From assembly GCA_014360655.1 (NCBI GenBank), contig JACIXC010000021.1:1-45935 (forward strand): a stretch of 45,935 nt of DNA, read 5' to 3'. A program made the position numbers and the translations under genes. Below the pieces are notes generated by a model. It saw only the letters and a list, made by a program, of their open reading frames with translations, searched no databases and was not told where the DNA came from. Positions 26,497 through 35,921 of this stretch are shown here, piece by piece (the stretch's first letter is position 1; each line of letters begins with the position of its first letter). The DNA comes from Actinomycetota bacterium (lineage in GTDB: Bacteria > Actinomycetota > Geothermincolia > Geothermincolales > RBG-13-55-18).

Positions 26497-26600
26497 ACGG
26501 GGGACCCCTTGCGAGGGAGGTCCCGTATGGGTCGTCGCCGGTAGCCGGCGCGCGGGGGACGGGCCCGTCGGCTGGTGCATGCGGGCCGCAGGAAGCCGAC
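26497..26600 (+). promoter_or_regulatory. hairpin-rich dnaE leader, possible regulatory RNA
   Basis: Several stems lie in a row. GGGACC (26501-26506) pairs with GGTCCC (26519-26524), extended outward after a two-base bulge. A perfect CGCCGG-TAG-CCGGCG hairpin follows near 26535. GTCGGCT (26567-26573) pairs with AGCCGAC (26594-26600), enclosing a smaller TGCG/CGCA stem. If transcription starts from the TATAAT box these form a ~210-base leader before dnaE. No known riboswitch class is recognised. Confidence 0.4.
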
Positions 26601-26689
26601 GTGAGTGCGCCGGCAAACGGAGGCGGGGAGGCGAGGACCTTGAGGCGGAGCCGGTCGCGCCTGCTCCGCGAGGACTTCGGAGGTGGAAA

Positions 26690-29600
26690 GTGGCGGTACC
26701 TTTCGTGCACCTGCACAACCACACGGAATATTCCCTGCTGGACGGCGCCGCCCGGATACCGGCGCTGGTCACCGCGGCCAGGGAAGCGGGCTTCGAGGCG
26801 CTGGCCATAACGGATCACGGTGCGATGTACGGCGTCATCCCCTTTTACAAGGAGGCGGTCAAGGAGGGGCTGAAGCCCATCATAGGGGTGGAGGCCTACG
26901 TAACACCGGGCTCGCGCTTCGAACGCAGACCCGTGAAGGAAGAGCCCAACTACCACCTCCTGCTCCTCGCCGAGGACGAGACCGGATACCGCAATCTCAT
27001 GAAGCTCGTCACCCTCTCCTACATGGAGGGCTACTATTACAAGCCGCGCATGGACAAGGAGATCCTGCGGGAATACGGGAAGGGGATAATCGCCCTTTCC
27101 GCGTGCGTGAAAGGGGAGCTGGCCAGCTATCTCCTGGCAGACGATTACGAGGGGGCGAAACGCGCCGCCTCGGAATACCTCGCCATCTTCGGTGATGGTA
27201 ATTTTTACCTCGAGATCATGGACCATTCCCTTCCCGAGGAGAAGAAGGTCAATCCCGGCCTGGTGCAGATCGGGAAGGAGCTCGGGATAGGGCTGGCGGC
27301 CTCCAACGACCTCCACTACGTGCGCAGGGACGACCACATCCACCATGACGTCCTGCTGTGCATCCAGACCAACTCCACCCTGGACCAGGAGGACCGCCTG
27401 CGCTTCTCCAACGACCAGTTCTACCTCAAGAGCTACGACGAGATGAGCCGGCTCTTCCGCGAATACCCGGAGGCCCTGTCCAACACGGCGGAGATCGCCG
27501 CCCGCTGCAACGTGGAGCTGGAGTTCGGGAGGTACCTGCTCCCGAAGTACCAGGTACCGGAGGGCTACGACCTCGACGCTTACCTGGAGAAGCTGGCGTG
27601 GGAAGGGCTGCGCCGCAGGTACGGGGAGGTCACCCCGGAGCTGGAGGAACGCCTGCGCAAGGAGCTCGCCGTCATCCGCGACATGGGCTTCTCCGGCTAT
27701 TTCCTCATCGTGTGGGACTTCATCAAGTTCGCCAAGGAGGCCGGGATCATCGTGGGGCCAGGGCGGGGTTCCGCCGCCGGTTCCCTGGTCTCGTACTGCC
27801 TGGGCATCACCACCGTCGACCCCATCCGCTACGGCCTCCTCTTCGAGCGCTTCCTCAATCCCTCGCGGCGCACCATGCCGGACATCGACATAGACTTCTG
27901 TTACAAGCGCCGCCCCGAGGTCATCGACTACGTGAGCGGCAAGTACGGCAAGGACCGCGTCGCGCAGATCGTCACCTTCTCCACCATGGCGGCGCGCGCC
28001 GCCATCCGCGACGCCGGCAGGGTCTACAACCTCGAATACGGAAAGGTGGACCGCCTGGCGAAGATGGTCCCGGAAAAACTCAACATCACCCTGGACGAGG
28101 CGCTGGAGACATCCCCGGAGCTGCGCGACGCCTACGAAACGGACGAGCTCGCGCGCAGGATCATAGATACCGCGCGCAACCTGGAGGGCATCATCCGCCA
28201 GGATTCCATCCACGCAGCCGGGGTGGTCATCGCCGACGACGAGCTATGCAATTACACGCCCCTGCAGCGCCGCGGGGCAGAGGAAGAGGTGGTGACGCAG
28301 TACGACATGGCGGCGGTGCAGGCCATAGGCCTCCTGAAGATGGACTTCCTCGGCCTGCGCACCCTCACCGTCATAGGCGACACCCTCGAGAACCTGCGCC
28401 GCACGCGGGGCATCGAGCTCGACATCGACGGGATCCCGCTGGAAGACCCTAATACCTTCGACCTCCTGCAGCGCGGCGACACGGTGGGCGTCTTCCAGCT
28501 CGAGAGCCCCGGCATGCGCTCCCTCCTGCAGGACCTCCGCCCGGAGCGCTTCGAGGACCTCATAGCGGTGCTCGCCCTCTACCGCCCCGGGCCCCTGCGC
28601 AGCGGCATGGTCAAGGATTACGTGGATCACCGCCATGAACGCAGGGCCCTGAAATACCTCCACCCCGACCTGGAGCCCATACTGAACCAGACGAGGGGGA
28701 TCATCCTTTACCAGGAACAGATCATGCAACTCGCGGTGGAGCTGGCGGGTTACTCCCTTTCCGAGGCCGACGGCCTGCGCGCCGTGGTGGCGAAGAGCAA
28801 GGCCGAGGAGATGAAAGTACACCGCGACAAGTTCGTCGAGGGCATGGTGGCAAAGGGTTACCAGCGCGGCCTGGCGGAGAAGCTCTTCGGCCTCATCGAG
28901 CATTTCGGAGAATACGGCTTCAACAAGAGTCACTCCACCGCCTACGCGTTCATCTCCTACCAGACGGCGTACCTCAAGGCGCACTATCCCAAGGAGTTCA
29001 TGGCCGCGCTGCTCTCCAGCGTGACCGGGAACAAGGACAAGGTACAGGTCTTCGTCAACGAGGCGCGCAAGATGGGCATCAAGGTGCTCCCGCCGGACAT
29101 CAACGAGAGCTTCAAGGAATTCACCCCGGTGGAGGAGGGCATCCGCTTCGGGCTGTCGGCGGTGCGCAATCTCGGGGAGAGCGCCGCCGACAGGATCATC
29201 GCCGCGCGCCGCGAGGGCGGCCCCTACCGGTCCCTTTACGACTTCTGCCGCCGTATAGGCCAGGGCGTGGTCAACAAGCGGTCCCTGGAGAGCCTGATCA
29301 AGAGCGGTGCCTTCGATTACCTCGGCTACACGAGGAACCACCTCCTCAAGGTATACGAGAAGACGGCGGACCTGGCAGCGGAGAGACAGCGCCTTTACGA
29401 GGAGGGACAGCACTCCCTCTTCGGCGAGGAAGATGAGGAGACGGATCTCATGGAAGCGCAGCCGGCGGCGGAAGAGCTGCCCAAGGACAAGCTGCTGGCC
29501 TACGAGAAGGAGATGCTGGGCATTTACGTCAGCGATCACCCCCTGATGCAGGTGAAGGAGGCCCTGGAGAAACACGTTGAGAGCGAAATAGCGGACCTGG

Positions 29601-30124
29601 CGGAGCTGGGAGACGGCGCGGTGAAATGGATAGGGGGCATAATCACCAAGAAGACCCAGCGCATAACGCGCAAGGGCGAGCTCATGGCCTCCCTGGCCCT
29701 GGAAGACCTCAGCGGCAGGGTGGAGGTTACGGTCTTCCCCGCCCTGTACAACCAGTACAGGGAATTGCTGGAGGAGGACCGCGTGATCTGCGTCAAGGCG
29801 AAGGTGGAGCTGGGGGAGCGCGAGGAAGAGGTCACCGCCGTACGGGTGGTGGCGCTGGACCTGGCGGAGCCACGGCTCAAGCGCAGCGAGGACTGCGATC
29901 TCTATATCCGCCTCGAGGCAGAGCAGGCGGAAAAGGAGATGATGGACCGCCTGAAAGACATACTGGTGAGGCATCCCGGGGAAACCGCCGTGCGCATCGA
30001 GCTGAGGAGCGACGACGCCATCAGGGTCTTCCTTCTGCCGCAGGAATTCCGCGTGAACCCCGACGGCTCCCTTTACGCGGAGGTGCTCTCCCTCCTGGGC
30101 GACGACTGCATAGCGCTGCGCTGA
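26690..30124 (+). CDS. dnaE: DNA polymerase III alpha subunit (DnaE1 type)
   Basis: This is the replicative C-family polymerase. The 1144-residue length fits DnaE (about 1100-1160). It starts with a PHP domain (HLHNHTEYSLLDG, residues 7-19). GPGRGSAAGSLVSYCLGIT follows, then the catalytic aspartates D398 and D400 in MPDIDIDF and D552 in LLKMDFLGL. FGEYGFNKSHSTAYAFISYQT, a helix-hairpin-helix region and a C-terminal OB domain complete it. The GTG at 26690 has a GGAGGT 5 bases upstream, and the open frame before it (from 26579) is not needed. It lacks the exonuclease insert of PolC. Confidence 0.97.
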   Translation: MAVPFVHLHNHTEYSLLDGAARIPALVTAAREAGFEALAITDHGAMYGVIPFYKEAVKEGLKPIIGVEAYVTPGSRFERRPVKEEPNYHLLLLAEDETGYRNLMKLVTLSYMEGYYYKPRMDKEILREYGKGIIALSACVKGELASYLLADDYEGAKRAASEYLAIFGDGNFYLEIMDHSLPEEKKVNPGLVQIGKELGIGLAASNDLHYVRRDDHIHHDVLLCIQTNSTLDQEDRLRFSNDQFYLKSYDEMSRLFREYPEALSNTAEIAARCNVELEFGRYLLPKYQVPEGYDLDAYLEKLAWEGLRRRYGEVTPELEERLRKELAVIRDMGFSGYFLIVWDFIKFAKEAGIIVGPGRGSAAGSLVSYCLGITTVDPIRYGLLFERFLNPSRRTMPDIDIDFCYKRRPEVIDYVSGKYGKDRVAQIVTFSTMAARAAIRDAGRVYNLEYGKVDRLAKMVPEKLNITLDEALETSPELRDAYETDELARRIIDTARNLEGIIRQDSIHAAGVVIADDELCNYTPLQRRGAEEEVVTQYDMAAVQAIGLLKMDFLGLRTLTVIGDTLENLRRTRGIELDIDGIPLEDPNTFDLLQRGDTVGVFQLESPGMRSLLQDLRPERFEDLIAVLALYRPGPLRSGMVKDYVDHRHERRALKYLHPDLEPILNQTRGIILYQEQIMQLAVELAGYSLSEADGLRAVVAKSKAEEMKVHRDKFVEGMVAKGYQRGLAEKLFGLIEHFGEYGFNKSHSTAYAFISYQTAYLKAHYPKEFMAALLSSVTGNKDKVQVFVNEARKMGIKVLPPDINESFKEFTPVEEGIRFGLSAVRNLGESAADRIIAARREGGPYRSLYDFCRRIGQGVVNKRSLESLIKSGAFDYLGYTRNHLLKVYEKTADLAAERQRLYEEGQHSLFGEEDEETDLMEAQPAAEELPKDKLLAYEKEMLGIYVSDHPLMQVKEALEKHVESEIADLAELGDGAVKWIGGIITKKTQRITRKGELMASLALEDLSGRVEVTVFPALYNQYRELLEEDRVICVKAKVELGEREEEVTAVRVVALDLAEPRLKRSEDCDLYIRLEAEQAEKEMMDRLKDILVRHPGETAVRIELRSDDAIRVFLLPQEFRVNPDGSLYAEVLSLLGDDCIALR

Positions 30125-30296
30125 GGCCGCTCCCGCGCGGAAAAACAGATACGCGGAAGGCCGCCTCATAGTACGTGACGAACGAGGCGCAGACCCTGCG
30201 CGACGAATACTTTCATGTCGGTGGGCGGACCGCGCAAAGAGGCGGGAGCCGTATCGGCTCGTGATGCGGGGTTTCGTCGGGGTGAGCGGTGTAGCG

Positions 30297-30325
30297 TTCC
30301 TAAGAGAAGCGGCGCAAGGTACAAT
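30297..30325 (+). promoter_or_regulatory. candidate his operon promoter
   Basis: TTCCTA (30297-30302) and TACAAT (30320-30325, five of six) are spaced by 17 bases, with transcription starting near 30332, about 65 bases before hisD. No run of His codons or attenuator-like leader peptide follows. The rest of the 274-base gap after dnaE (30125-30296) shows no gene or terminator that I can support. Confidence 0.45.
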
Positions 30326-30398
30326 ATGGTTGAAAAAACGGCGCAAGAACGGACGTCGCGGACGTTGACGGCAGGGCGAGAGCTTGTGAGGATAGGTG

Positions 30399-31685
30399 AT
30401 GATGAAGGTTTTACGCAGCGAGGACTACGAGGACCTGCAAAGCCTGCGCAGGGACATGGGCTGGGATTTCTGGGCCGATGGGGGCCCGGTGCAGGAAGTG
30501 CGGGACATAATCTCGCAGGTGGAGAGGGACGGAGACCGCGCGCTGCGTGAGCTCACGAAGCGCCTGGACGGCATCGATCTCCCCGCCGGCGGCCTGCGCG
30601 TGGGGGAAAGCGAGATGCGGCAGGCGAGGGAGAAGGTGGACCCCTCTTTCATAGACGCCCTGCGCGGCGCCGCCAGGTCCATCACCTCCTTTCACCGCAG
30701 GCAGTCCTGGGAATCACTCTTCTGGGACACGGAAGAGGGAGCGCGCATAGGGCAGATGATCAGGCCCCTGAAAAGGGTGGGGGTGTATATCCCGGGAGGC
30801 AGGGCTTCCTATCCCAGCACGGCCCTCATGACCATCATCCCCGCCAAGGTGGCGGGGGTGCATGAGATAGCGGTTTGCGTTCCTCCCGGCCGGGGCGGGG
30901 AGGTGAACCCCTACACACTCCTCACCCTCGATCACCTTGGCGTGAAGGAGGTCTACAGGGTAGGGGGCGCACAGGCGATAGCCGCGCTGGCGTTGGGCAC
31001 GGAGACCATCGCGCCCGTGGAGAAGGTTGTGGGGCCGGGAAACATCTACGTCACCCTGGCCAAGAAGGAGGTCTTCGGACGGGTGGGCATAGATATGCTG
31101 GCAGGACCCAGCGAACTGGTCGTGCTGGCGGACGGAAAGGCGGAGGCGGATCTGCTCGCGTGGGAGATGGCCGCCCAGCTCGAACACGGGGGCGGGGCTA
31201 GGGCCTGCCTGATCACGGACAGCGAAGGGATCGTCACGCGCGTGCAGAAGGCGCTCGTACGCCGGATTGAAGCTGAGGCTGGCGGACCCGCGGATGTAAC
31301 GGCCGTGATGGTCAGGGACATGGCTGAGGGGGCACGATTGGTGGACGTGCTGGCGCCGGAGCACCTGGTCATCGACACCGAGGACATGACGGGGACCCTT
31401 TCGGCCATACACAACGCGGGCGCTATTTTCCTGGGCTCGGAATCGCCGGTAGCGCTGGGGGATTACGCGGTGGGCGTGAACCACGTCCTGCCCACCAAGG
31501 GAGGCGCGCGCTATGCCTCCCCCCTTGGGGTATACGATTTTCTCAAGCGCACCAACATCGTGCTCTCCAATCCCAGGGCAAACCGTCACCTCGGCCCCCT
31601 GGTGGAGACGCTGGCCAGGGTGGAGGGCCTCGTGAACCACGCCGAGGCCATGCGCCATCGCCTATACGGCCAGGAAGAGGAGTAG
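30399..31685 (+). CDS. hisD: histidinol dehydrogenase
   Basis: HisD oxidises histidinol to histidine with two NAD+, the last step of histidine synthesis. The 428-residue protein has the family core GPGNIYVTLAKKEVFGRVGIDMLAGPSE. The metal and catalytic region HGGGARA, then APEHLVIDTEDM and GDYAVGVNHVLPTKGGARY follow, all typical. ATG 30399 and 30402 and GTG 30396 are all possible; a GAGG at 30388-30391 suits ATG 30399 best. It heads the operon hisD-hisB-hisH-hisA-hisF. hisC, usually between hisD and hisB, is missing. Confidence 0.96.
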   Translation: MMKVLRSEDYEDLQSLRRDMGWDFWADGGPVQEVRDIISQVERDGDRALRELTKRLDGIDLPAGGLRVGESEMRQAREKVDPSFIDALRGAARSITSFHRRQSWESLFWDTEEGARIGQMIRPLKRVGVYIPGGRASYPSTALMTIIPAKVAGVHEIAVCVPPGRGGEVNPYTLLTLDHLGVKEVYRVGGAQAIAALALGTETIAPVEKVVGPGNIYVTLAKKEVFGRVGIDMLAGPSELVVLADGKAEADLLAWEMAAQLEHGGGARACLITDSEGIVTRVQKALVRRIEAEAGGPADVTAVMVRDMAEGARLVDVLAPEHLVIDTEDMTGTLSAIHNAGAIFLGSESPVALGDYAVGVNHVLPTKGGARYASPLGVYDFLKRTNIVLSNPRANRHLGPLVETLARVEGLVNHAEAMRHRLYGQEEE

Positions 31686-31756
31686 GGGCCGGACGACGGG
31701 CGGGTGATGAGAACCGCTTACTGCAGGGCAGCGAACGAGGGGCAGAGGTGAGAGAG

Positions 31757-32347
31757 ATGAACGCGCGCAAGGCGGCGCGTCGGAGAAAGACCAGGGAGAC
31801 CGAGATAAGCGTGGCCCTTTGCCTGGACGGGAAGGGCGAAACACGGGTGTCCACGGGCATCGCTTTCTTCGACCACATGCTGACGCTGCTCGCCTACCAC
31901 GCCGCTTTCGATCTCACGCTCGAGGCCGCGGGCGACCTGGAGGTCGACCAGCACCACACGGTGGAGGACGTGGGTTTGTGCCTGGGCTCCGCCATCGGGG
32001 AAGCGCTCGGTGACAAGGCGGGGATAAGGCGTTACGGTTGGAGCCTGCTTCCCATGGACGAGGCCCTGTGCATGGTGGCGCTGGACCTTAGCGGCAGGCC
32101 TCACCTGACCTACGAGGTGTCCTTGCCCGTCGAGCTCATCTCGGATTTCGATCCCACCACCGTGCGGGAGTTCCTGCAGGCGTTGTCCAACCAGGCGGGG
32201 CTCACCCTCCATGTGCGCGGCATCAGCGGCGACAACCCCCACCACATCCTGGAAGCCGTCTTCAAGGGGCTCGGCAAGGCTTTCCGTGAGGCGGTGAGCC
32301 TGGAGCCGGGCCGCGGGGATATCCCATCCACGAAGGGAAGCCTCTGA
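31757..32347 (+). CDS. hisB: imidazoleglycerol-phosphate dehydratase
   Basis: HisB removes water from imidazole-glycerol phosphate (step 6/7 of the pathway). The 196-residue monofunctional form lacks the phosphatase domain of enterobacterial HisB. Metal-binding motifs are FFDHM, HHTVEDVG and the repeated set near the C-terminus, DNPHHILEAVFKGLGKA. ATG 31757 is supported by AGAGGTG at 31744-31750, while GTG 31748 lies inside that site. The 71 bases after hisD hold no other signal. It is part of the his operon. Confidence 0.96.
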   Translation: MNARKAARRRKTRETEISVALCLDGKGETRVSTGIAFFDHMLTLLAYHAAFDLTLEAAGDLEVDQHHTVEDVGLCLGSAIGEALGDKAGIRRYGWSLLPMDEALCMVALDLSGRPHLTYEVSLPVELISDFDPTTVREFLQALSNQAGLTLHVRGISGDNPHHILEAVFKGLGKAFREAVSLEPGRGDIPSTKGSL

Positions 32348-32383
32348 GGACGCGGCTTCCGACAAGAGCACGAGGTGATGAGC

Positions 32384-32995
32384 TTGATAATCGTCGTCGA
32401 TTACGGCATGGGCAATCTCCGCAGCGTGGAGAAGGCCTTCTCCTTCCTCGGCCACGAGGTTGCGGTGAGCGGCGACCCCGAGGAGGTCGCGGCGGCCGCG
32501 GGTGTCGTCCTCCCTGGCGTGGGGTCTTTCGGGGACGCCATGAAGGAATTGCGGAGGCGGCGCCTCCTGGCTTGTGTAGAGGAGGCCGTGCGGGGCGGCC
32601 GGCCCTTCCTCGGGATCTGCCTGGGTTACCAGTTGCTGTGCGAGGAGAGCGAGGAGAGCCCGGGCGTGAGCGGACTGGGCGTGCTCCCGGGTCGCGTGCT
32701 CCGGTTCCCGCCGAGCGTCAAGGTGCCGCACATGGGCTGGAACGACGTCAGGGCGACCAGGGATCATCCCGTCCTTGCGGGAGTGGAGGACGGCTCCTTC
32801 TTCTACTTCGTCCACTCCTTCTACGTGGTGCCTGAACGGCGGGAAGACGTGCTCACCACCACCGAGTACGGCCCGACCTTCGCCTCCGGGGCCGCCTTCG
32901 GGAAGGTGGTCGCTTTCCAGTTCCACCCGGAGAAGAGCTCGCAGGCAGGTCTGCGCATCCTGGACAACTTCGCACGCTGGTGCACCGGGGGGTGA
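32384..32995 (+). CDS. hisH: imidazole glycerol phosphate synthase, glutaminase subunit
   Basis: HisH releases ammonia from glutamine and feeds it to HisF through a channel. The 203-residue protein is a class I glutamine amidotransferase with the triad C79 (FLGICLGYQ), H181 and E183 (QFHPEKS). The N-terminal DYGMGNLRSVEKAF segment matches the family start. I chose TTG 32384: the strong GAGGTGAT site at 32372-32379 is correctly spaced for it and too close for ATG 32378. The resulting start (MIIVVDYGMGN) matches HisH proteins. It pairs with hisF two genes downstream. Confidence 0.95.
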   Translation: MIIVVDYGMGNLRSVEKAFSFLGHEVAVSGDPEEVAAAAGVVLPGVGSFGDAMKELRRRRLLACVEEAVRGGRPFLGICLGYQLLCEESEESPGVSGLGVLPGRVLRFPPSVKVPHMGWNDVRATRDHPVLAGVEDGSFFYFVHSFYVVPERREDVLTTTEYGPTFASGAAFGKVVAFQFHPEKSSQAGLRILDNFARWCTGG

Positions 32996-33001
32996 CGAGA
33001 C

Positions 33002-33727
33002 GTGTTCCGCATCTATCCCGCGGTGGACATCAAGGAGGGGAGGTGCGTGCGCCTTCTGCGGGGCGAAATGGACAGCGAGACCGTATACGGCGAGCGGCCG
33101 TGGGAGATGGCCCTGCGCTGGCAGGCGGAAGGCGCCTCCTACCTGCACGTCGTGGACCTGGACGGCGCGGTTAGCGGCAGACCGGTGAACCTGCGCTCCG
33201 TGAGGGAGATACTGGAGAGGGTGAGGATCCCGGTGCAGGTAGGAGGGGGAGTGCGCACAAGGGAGGACGTGGAACGCCTCCTCGATATGGGCGCCAGCCG
33301 TGTCATACTGGGCACCCGCGCCCTTGCCGAACCCGCCTTCCTCGCGGAAATGGTGGACTCGTTCGGGGAGAGGGTCATCCCCAGCCTCGACACCCGCGGC
33401 CGGGAGGTGGCGGTGAGCGGCTGGACCGCCTCCCTGCGGGTGCCCTTCGCCACGCTGCTGCGGGAACTGGTGGATTGCGGCGTCAAGAGGCTCATACATA
33501 CCGATATCCGCAAGGACGGCACCCTCGCCGGTCACGGCGCAGGAATCCCCGGCGAGCTGCTGGGCCTCGGCGTGGGCATCATCGCCGCGGGGGGCATAAG
33601 CAGCCTGGAAGACCTGCAGGCGTTGAAGCGGCTTTCCGCGCAAGGCGTGGAGGGCGCCGTGGTGGGAAAGGCGCTTTACGCTGGGGTGCTTTCCCTCCCG
33701 GATATACTGGGACTCGAGGAGGCATGA
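33002..33727 (+). CDS. hisA: phosphoribosylformimino-5-aminoimidazole carboxamide ribotide isomerase
   Basis: HisA is the (beta-alpha)8 isomerase that opens ProFAR to PRFAR. The 241-residue protein shows the half-barrel repeats with the catalytic aspartates in YPAVDIKEGRCVRL and in THTDIRKDGTL-type region (HTDIRKDGTLAGHG). The phosphate loop segments VQVGGGVRTREDVE and AAGGISSLEDL are also present. GTG 33002 follows hisH by 6 bases. In some actinobacteria HisA is bifunctional with TrpF activity (PriA). This cannot be decided from sequence by eye, so the specific assignment as HisA rather than PriA is open. Confidence 0.93.
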   Translation: MFRIYPAVDIKEGRCVRLLRGEMDSETVYGERPWEMALRWQAEGASYLHVVDLDGAVSGRPVNLRSVREILERVRIPVQVGGGVRTREDVERLLDMGASRVILGTRALAEPAFLAEMVDSFGERVIPSLDTRGREVAVSGWTASLRVPFATLLRELVDCGVKRLIHTDIRKDGTLAGHGAGIPGELLGLGVGIIAAGGISSLEDLQALKRLSAQGVEGAVVGKALYAGVLSLPDILGLEEA

Positions 33728-33784
33728 GGTGTGGCCATCCATACAGTTCATGACGGACACACGGAAGCGAGGTAAGGAGGACTC

Positions 33785-34543
33785 ATGCATACCAAGCGTA
33801 TCATCCCCTGCCTGGACGTGGACAAGGGACGGGTGGTGAAGGGCATAAACTTCGTGCGCCTGAGGGACGCGGGCGATCCGGTCGAGCTGGCATCCGTTTA
33901 CGACAGGGAAGGCGCCGACGAACTCGTCTTCCTGGACATCACCGCTTCACACGAGGGCAGGGAGCTGGTCTTCGACATGGCCGCGAGGGTGGCGGAAAAG
34001 GTCTTCATCCCCTTCACGGTTGGGGGCGGCATACGCGGCAAGGACGACATCAGGCGCATGTTGGCCACCGGCGCCGACAAGGTGTCCCTGAACACGGCGG
34101 CGGTGGAGGATCCCTCCCTCGTCTCGGCGGCCGCCGGGAAATTCGGTTCACAGTGCGTGGTGGTGGCCATAGATGCCAGGCGCAGGTCGCGGAACTCGTG
34201 GGAGGTCTACACGCACGGGGGAAGGAAGGCCACCGGCCTTGACGCGGTGGAGTGGGCCCGGCGCGTGGAATCGCTGGGAGCGGGGGAGATACTCCTAACC
34301 AGCATGGACAGGGACGGGACCCGTGACGGCTACGATATAGAACTCACCGGAGCCGTGGCGGACGCGGTGAACCTCCCGGTGATCGCCTCGGGAGGAGCGG
34401 GAAGCCTGGAACACCTCGCGGAGGTCATCCTCGAGGCCGGCGCCGACGCGGTGCTCGCGGCATCCATATTCCATTTCGGCGAATACAGCATCAGGGAGGC
34501 CAAGGAGTACCTGAGGAGCAGGGGCATCCCCGTGCGCCTATGA
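33785..34543 (+). CDS. hisF: imidazole glycerol phosphate synthase, cyclase subunit
   Basis: HisF closes PRFAR with ammonia from HisH to give imidazole glycerol phosphate and AICAR. The 252-residue barrel has the catalytic aspartates in [15 protein letters not shown] (D11) and [13 protein letters not shown]. Barrel loops [17 protein letters not shown] and [15 protein letters not shown] match the family. A strong AAGGAGGA site precedes the ATG. It is the last his gene before the transporter cluster; hisI lies 5.4 kb further on. Confidence 0.97.
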   Translation: MHTKRIIPCLDVDKGRVVKGINFVRLRDAGDPVELASVYDREGADELVFLDITASHEGRELVFDMAARVAEKVFIPFTVGGGIRGKDDIRRMLATGADKVSLNTAAVEDPSLVSAAAGKFGSQCVVVAIDARRRSRNSWEVYTHGGRKATGLDAVEWARRVESLGAGEILLTSMDRDGTRDGYDIELTGAVADAVNLPVIASGGAGSLEHLAEVILEAGADAVLAASIFHFGEYSIREAKEYLRSRGIPVRL

Positions 34544-34548
34544 GAAAG

Positions 34549-34564
34549 GCGGGATTTTACCCGC
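34549..34564 (+). terminator. weak intrinsic terminator candidate after hisF
   Basis: GCGGG (34549-34553) and CCCGC (34560-34564) form a 5-base stem with loop ATTTTA, followed by TGTTTA. Stem and T-tract are both short, so read-through into the transporter genes is likely or the site is fortuitous. Confidence 0.3.
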
Positions 34565-34675
34565 TGTTTACAGGATGACACGTCTTGTGATAGAAATAAT
34601 GCCTATAGCGGGAGCTTGCATCCATGTGATGTAATTGGTAAGCCGGAAAACGGAAAGGTAAGGGGGGTTGAGGAG

Positions 34676-35866
34676 TTGAAAAAAACAAGCAGACTCGCGA
34701 TCCTGGTCGTGGCCGCAATGCTCGTCGTCTCGCTCCTGTCCGTCACGGGGTGCGGCGCCAAGGAGGAGGCAGAGAAGAAGCCCATTAAGATAGGGGTGGT
34801 ACTCTCCGAGAGCGGCGCCAACGAGCCCCTGGGCAAGCCGGAACGCAACGCCATCGAGCTCTACGTGAAAAGGCTCAACGCTAACGGCGGCATCAACGGC
34901 CACCCGGTGGAGGTGATCATCAAGGACGACCAGAGCGATTCGAACAAGGCCCAGCAGGCGGCCATTGAGCTCCTGGAGCAGGAGGAAGTGGTGGCGCTCA
35001 TCGGATCGAGCGGCACGGGACCCACCCTGGCCATGAAACAGGAGGCGACCAAGAGAGGAGTGCCACTCGTATGCATGGCTGCCGGCGCCAACATCATGGA
35101 GGGCGATTTCACCTGGGTCTTCCGCACCCCTCCCACGGCGACGGAGGCGGGCAAGAAAGCCCTCGCCTACATAGCCGAGGACCTGGGCGTCAAGAAGGTG
35201 GGGCTGCTCTACGACACGAATCCTTTCGGTACGGACGGCAAGGCGGTGGTTGAAGCCGAAGCCGGCAGATTCGGGCTGGAGGTGGTGGCCTCCGAGGGCT
35301 ACGGGACCAACGACTCGGAGGACACCATGGACACCCATCTCACCAACATCATGACGGCCAAGCCCGAGATCATACTGGTCTGGGGCACCAACCCCGGGCC
35401 GGCCATCATAGCCAAGCGCATGAAGGATAAGGGTATAAAGGTTCCTTACGTGGGCAGCCACGGTATCGCGAACCAGCAGTTCATCCAGCTTGCCGGAGAG
35501 GCCGCCAACGGCGTCGTGTTCCCGGCGGGCAAGATGCTCATCTACGATAAGGTCCTCGAGCCCGGCTCCGAGGAATACGAATTCATCAAGGACTTCGACC
35601 AGGCTTACCAGGAGGAGTACGGCCAGCCCATCAACACCTTCGCGGGACACGGGTGGGACGCCATCCTCATCATCACCGAGGCCTTGAAGAGGGCGGGCGC
35701 CGACGCCACTCCCGCGGAGCTGAGGGACGAGATCGAGAAGACGCAGGGACTGGTGGGCACGGCCGGGATATTCAACTACTCTTCCAAGGACCATAACGGC
35801 CTCTCTCCGGATGACCTGGTGATGGTGGAAATAATCGGCTCCAAATGGGAGCCGGTGAAGAAGTAA
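34676..35866 (+). CDS. livK: branched-chain amino-acid-type ABC transporter substrate-binding lipoprotein
   Basis: The 396-residue protein is a periplasmic-binding type I (Leu/Ile/Val-binding) receptor. It begins with a short basic N-terminus, a hydrophobic segment (about residues 7-22) and a lipobox VTGC with C26, so it is lipid-anchored, processed by Lgt and LspA (both in this window). The mature part has IKIGVVLSESGANEPLGKPERN, VEVIIKDDQSDSNKAQQAA and NPGPAIIAKRMKDKG. TTG 34676 has AAGGGGGG 9 bases upstream; no ATG is better. A strong terminator follows it, so it can be made in excess of the membrane subunits. Substrate specificity is not certain. Confidence 0.93.
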   Translation: MKKTSRLAILVVAAMLVVSLLSVTGCGAKEEAEKKPIKIGVVLSESGANEPLGKPERNAIELYVKRLNANGGINGHPVEVIIKDDQSDSNKAQQAAIELLEQEEVVALIGSSGTGPTLAMKQEATKRGVPLVCMAAGANIMEGDFTWVFRTPPTATEAGKKALAYIAEDLGVKKVGLLYDTNPFGTDGKAVVEAEAGRFGLEVVASEGYGTNDSEDTMDTHLTNIMTAKPEIILVWGTNPGPAIIAKRMKDKGIKVPYVGSHGIANQQFIQLAGEAANGVVFPAGKMLIYDKVLEPGSEEYEFIKDFDQAYQEEYGQPINTFAGHGWDAILIITEALKRAGADATPAELRDEIEKTQGLVGTAGIFNYSSKDHNGLSPDDLVMVEIIGSKWEPVKK

Positions 35867-35892
35867 CACCCGCGCTTCTTTTACAACGGCAG

Positions 35893-35921
35893 GGAGGCTG
35901 GACCCACTCCAGCCTCCTTTT
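35893..35921 (+). terminator. intrinsic terminator between livK and livH
   Basis: A perfect 10-base stem GGAGGCTGGA (35893-35902) and TCCAGCCTCC (35908-35917), with loop CCCAC, is followed by TTTT. It should stop part of the transcripts after livK. Downstream, the 215-base gap before livH (35922-36135) holds a TATATT (35967-35972) that may be part of a second promoter. Confidence 0.85.

Noticed and set aside
26579-26689. Extended dnaE N-terminus from an upstream ATG
   Set aside because: GTG 26690 has a perfectly placed GGAGGT and matches family N-termini; the extra 37 residues would be Arg/Gly-rich leader translation.
30332-30398. Histidine attenuator leader peptide before hisD
   Set aside because: No run of His codons and no terminator-antiterminator pair in the short leader.
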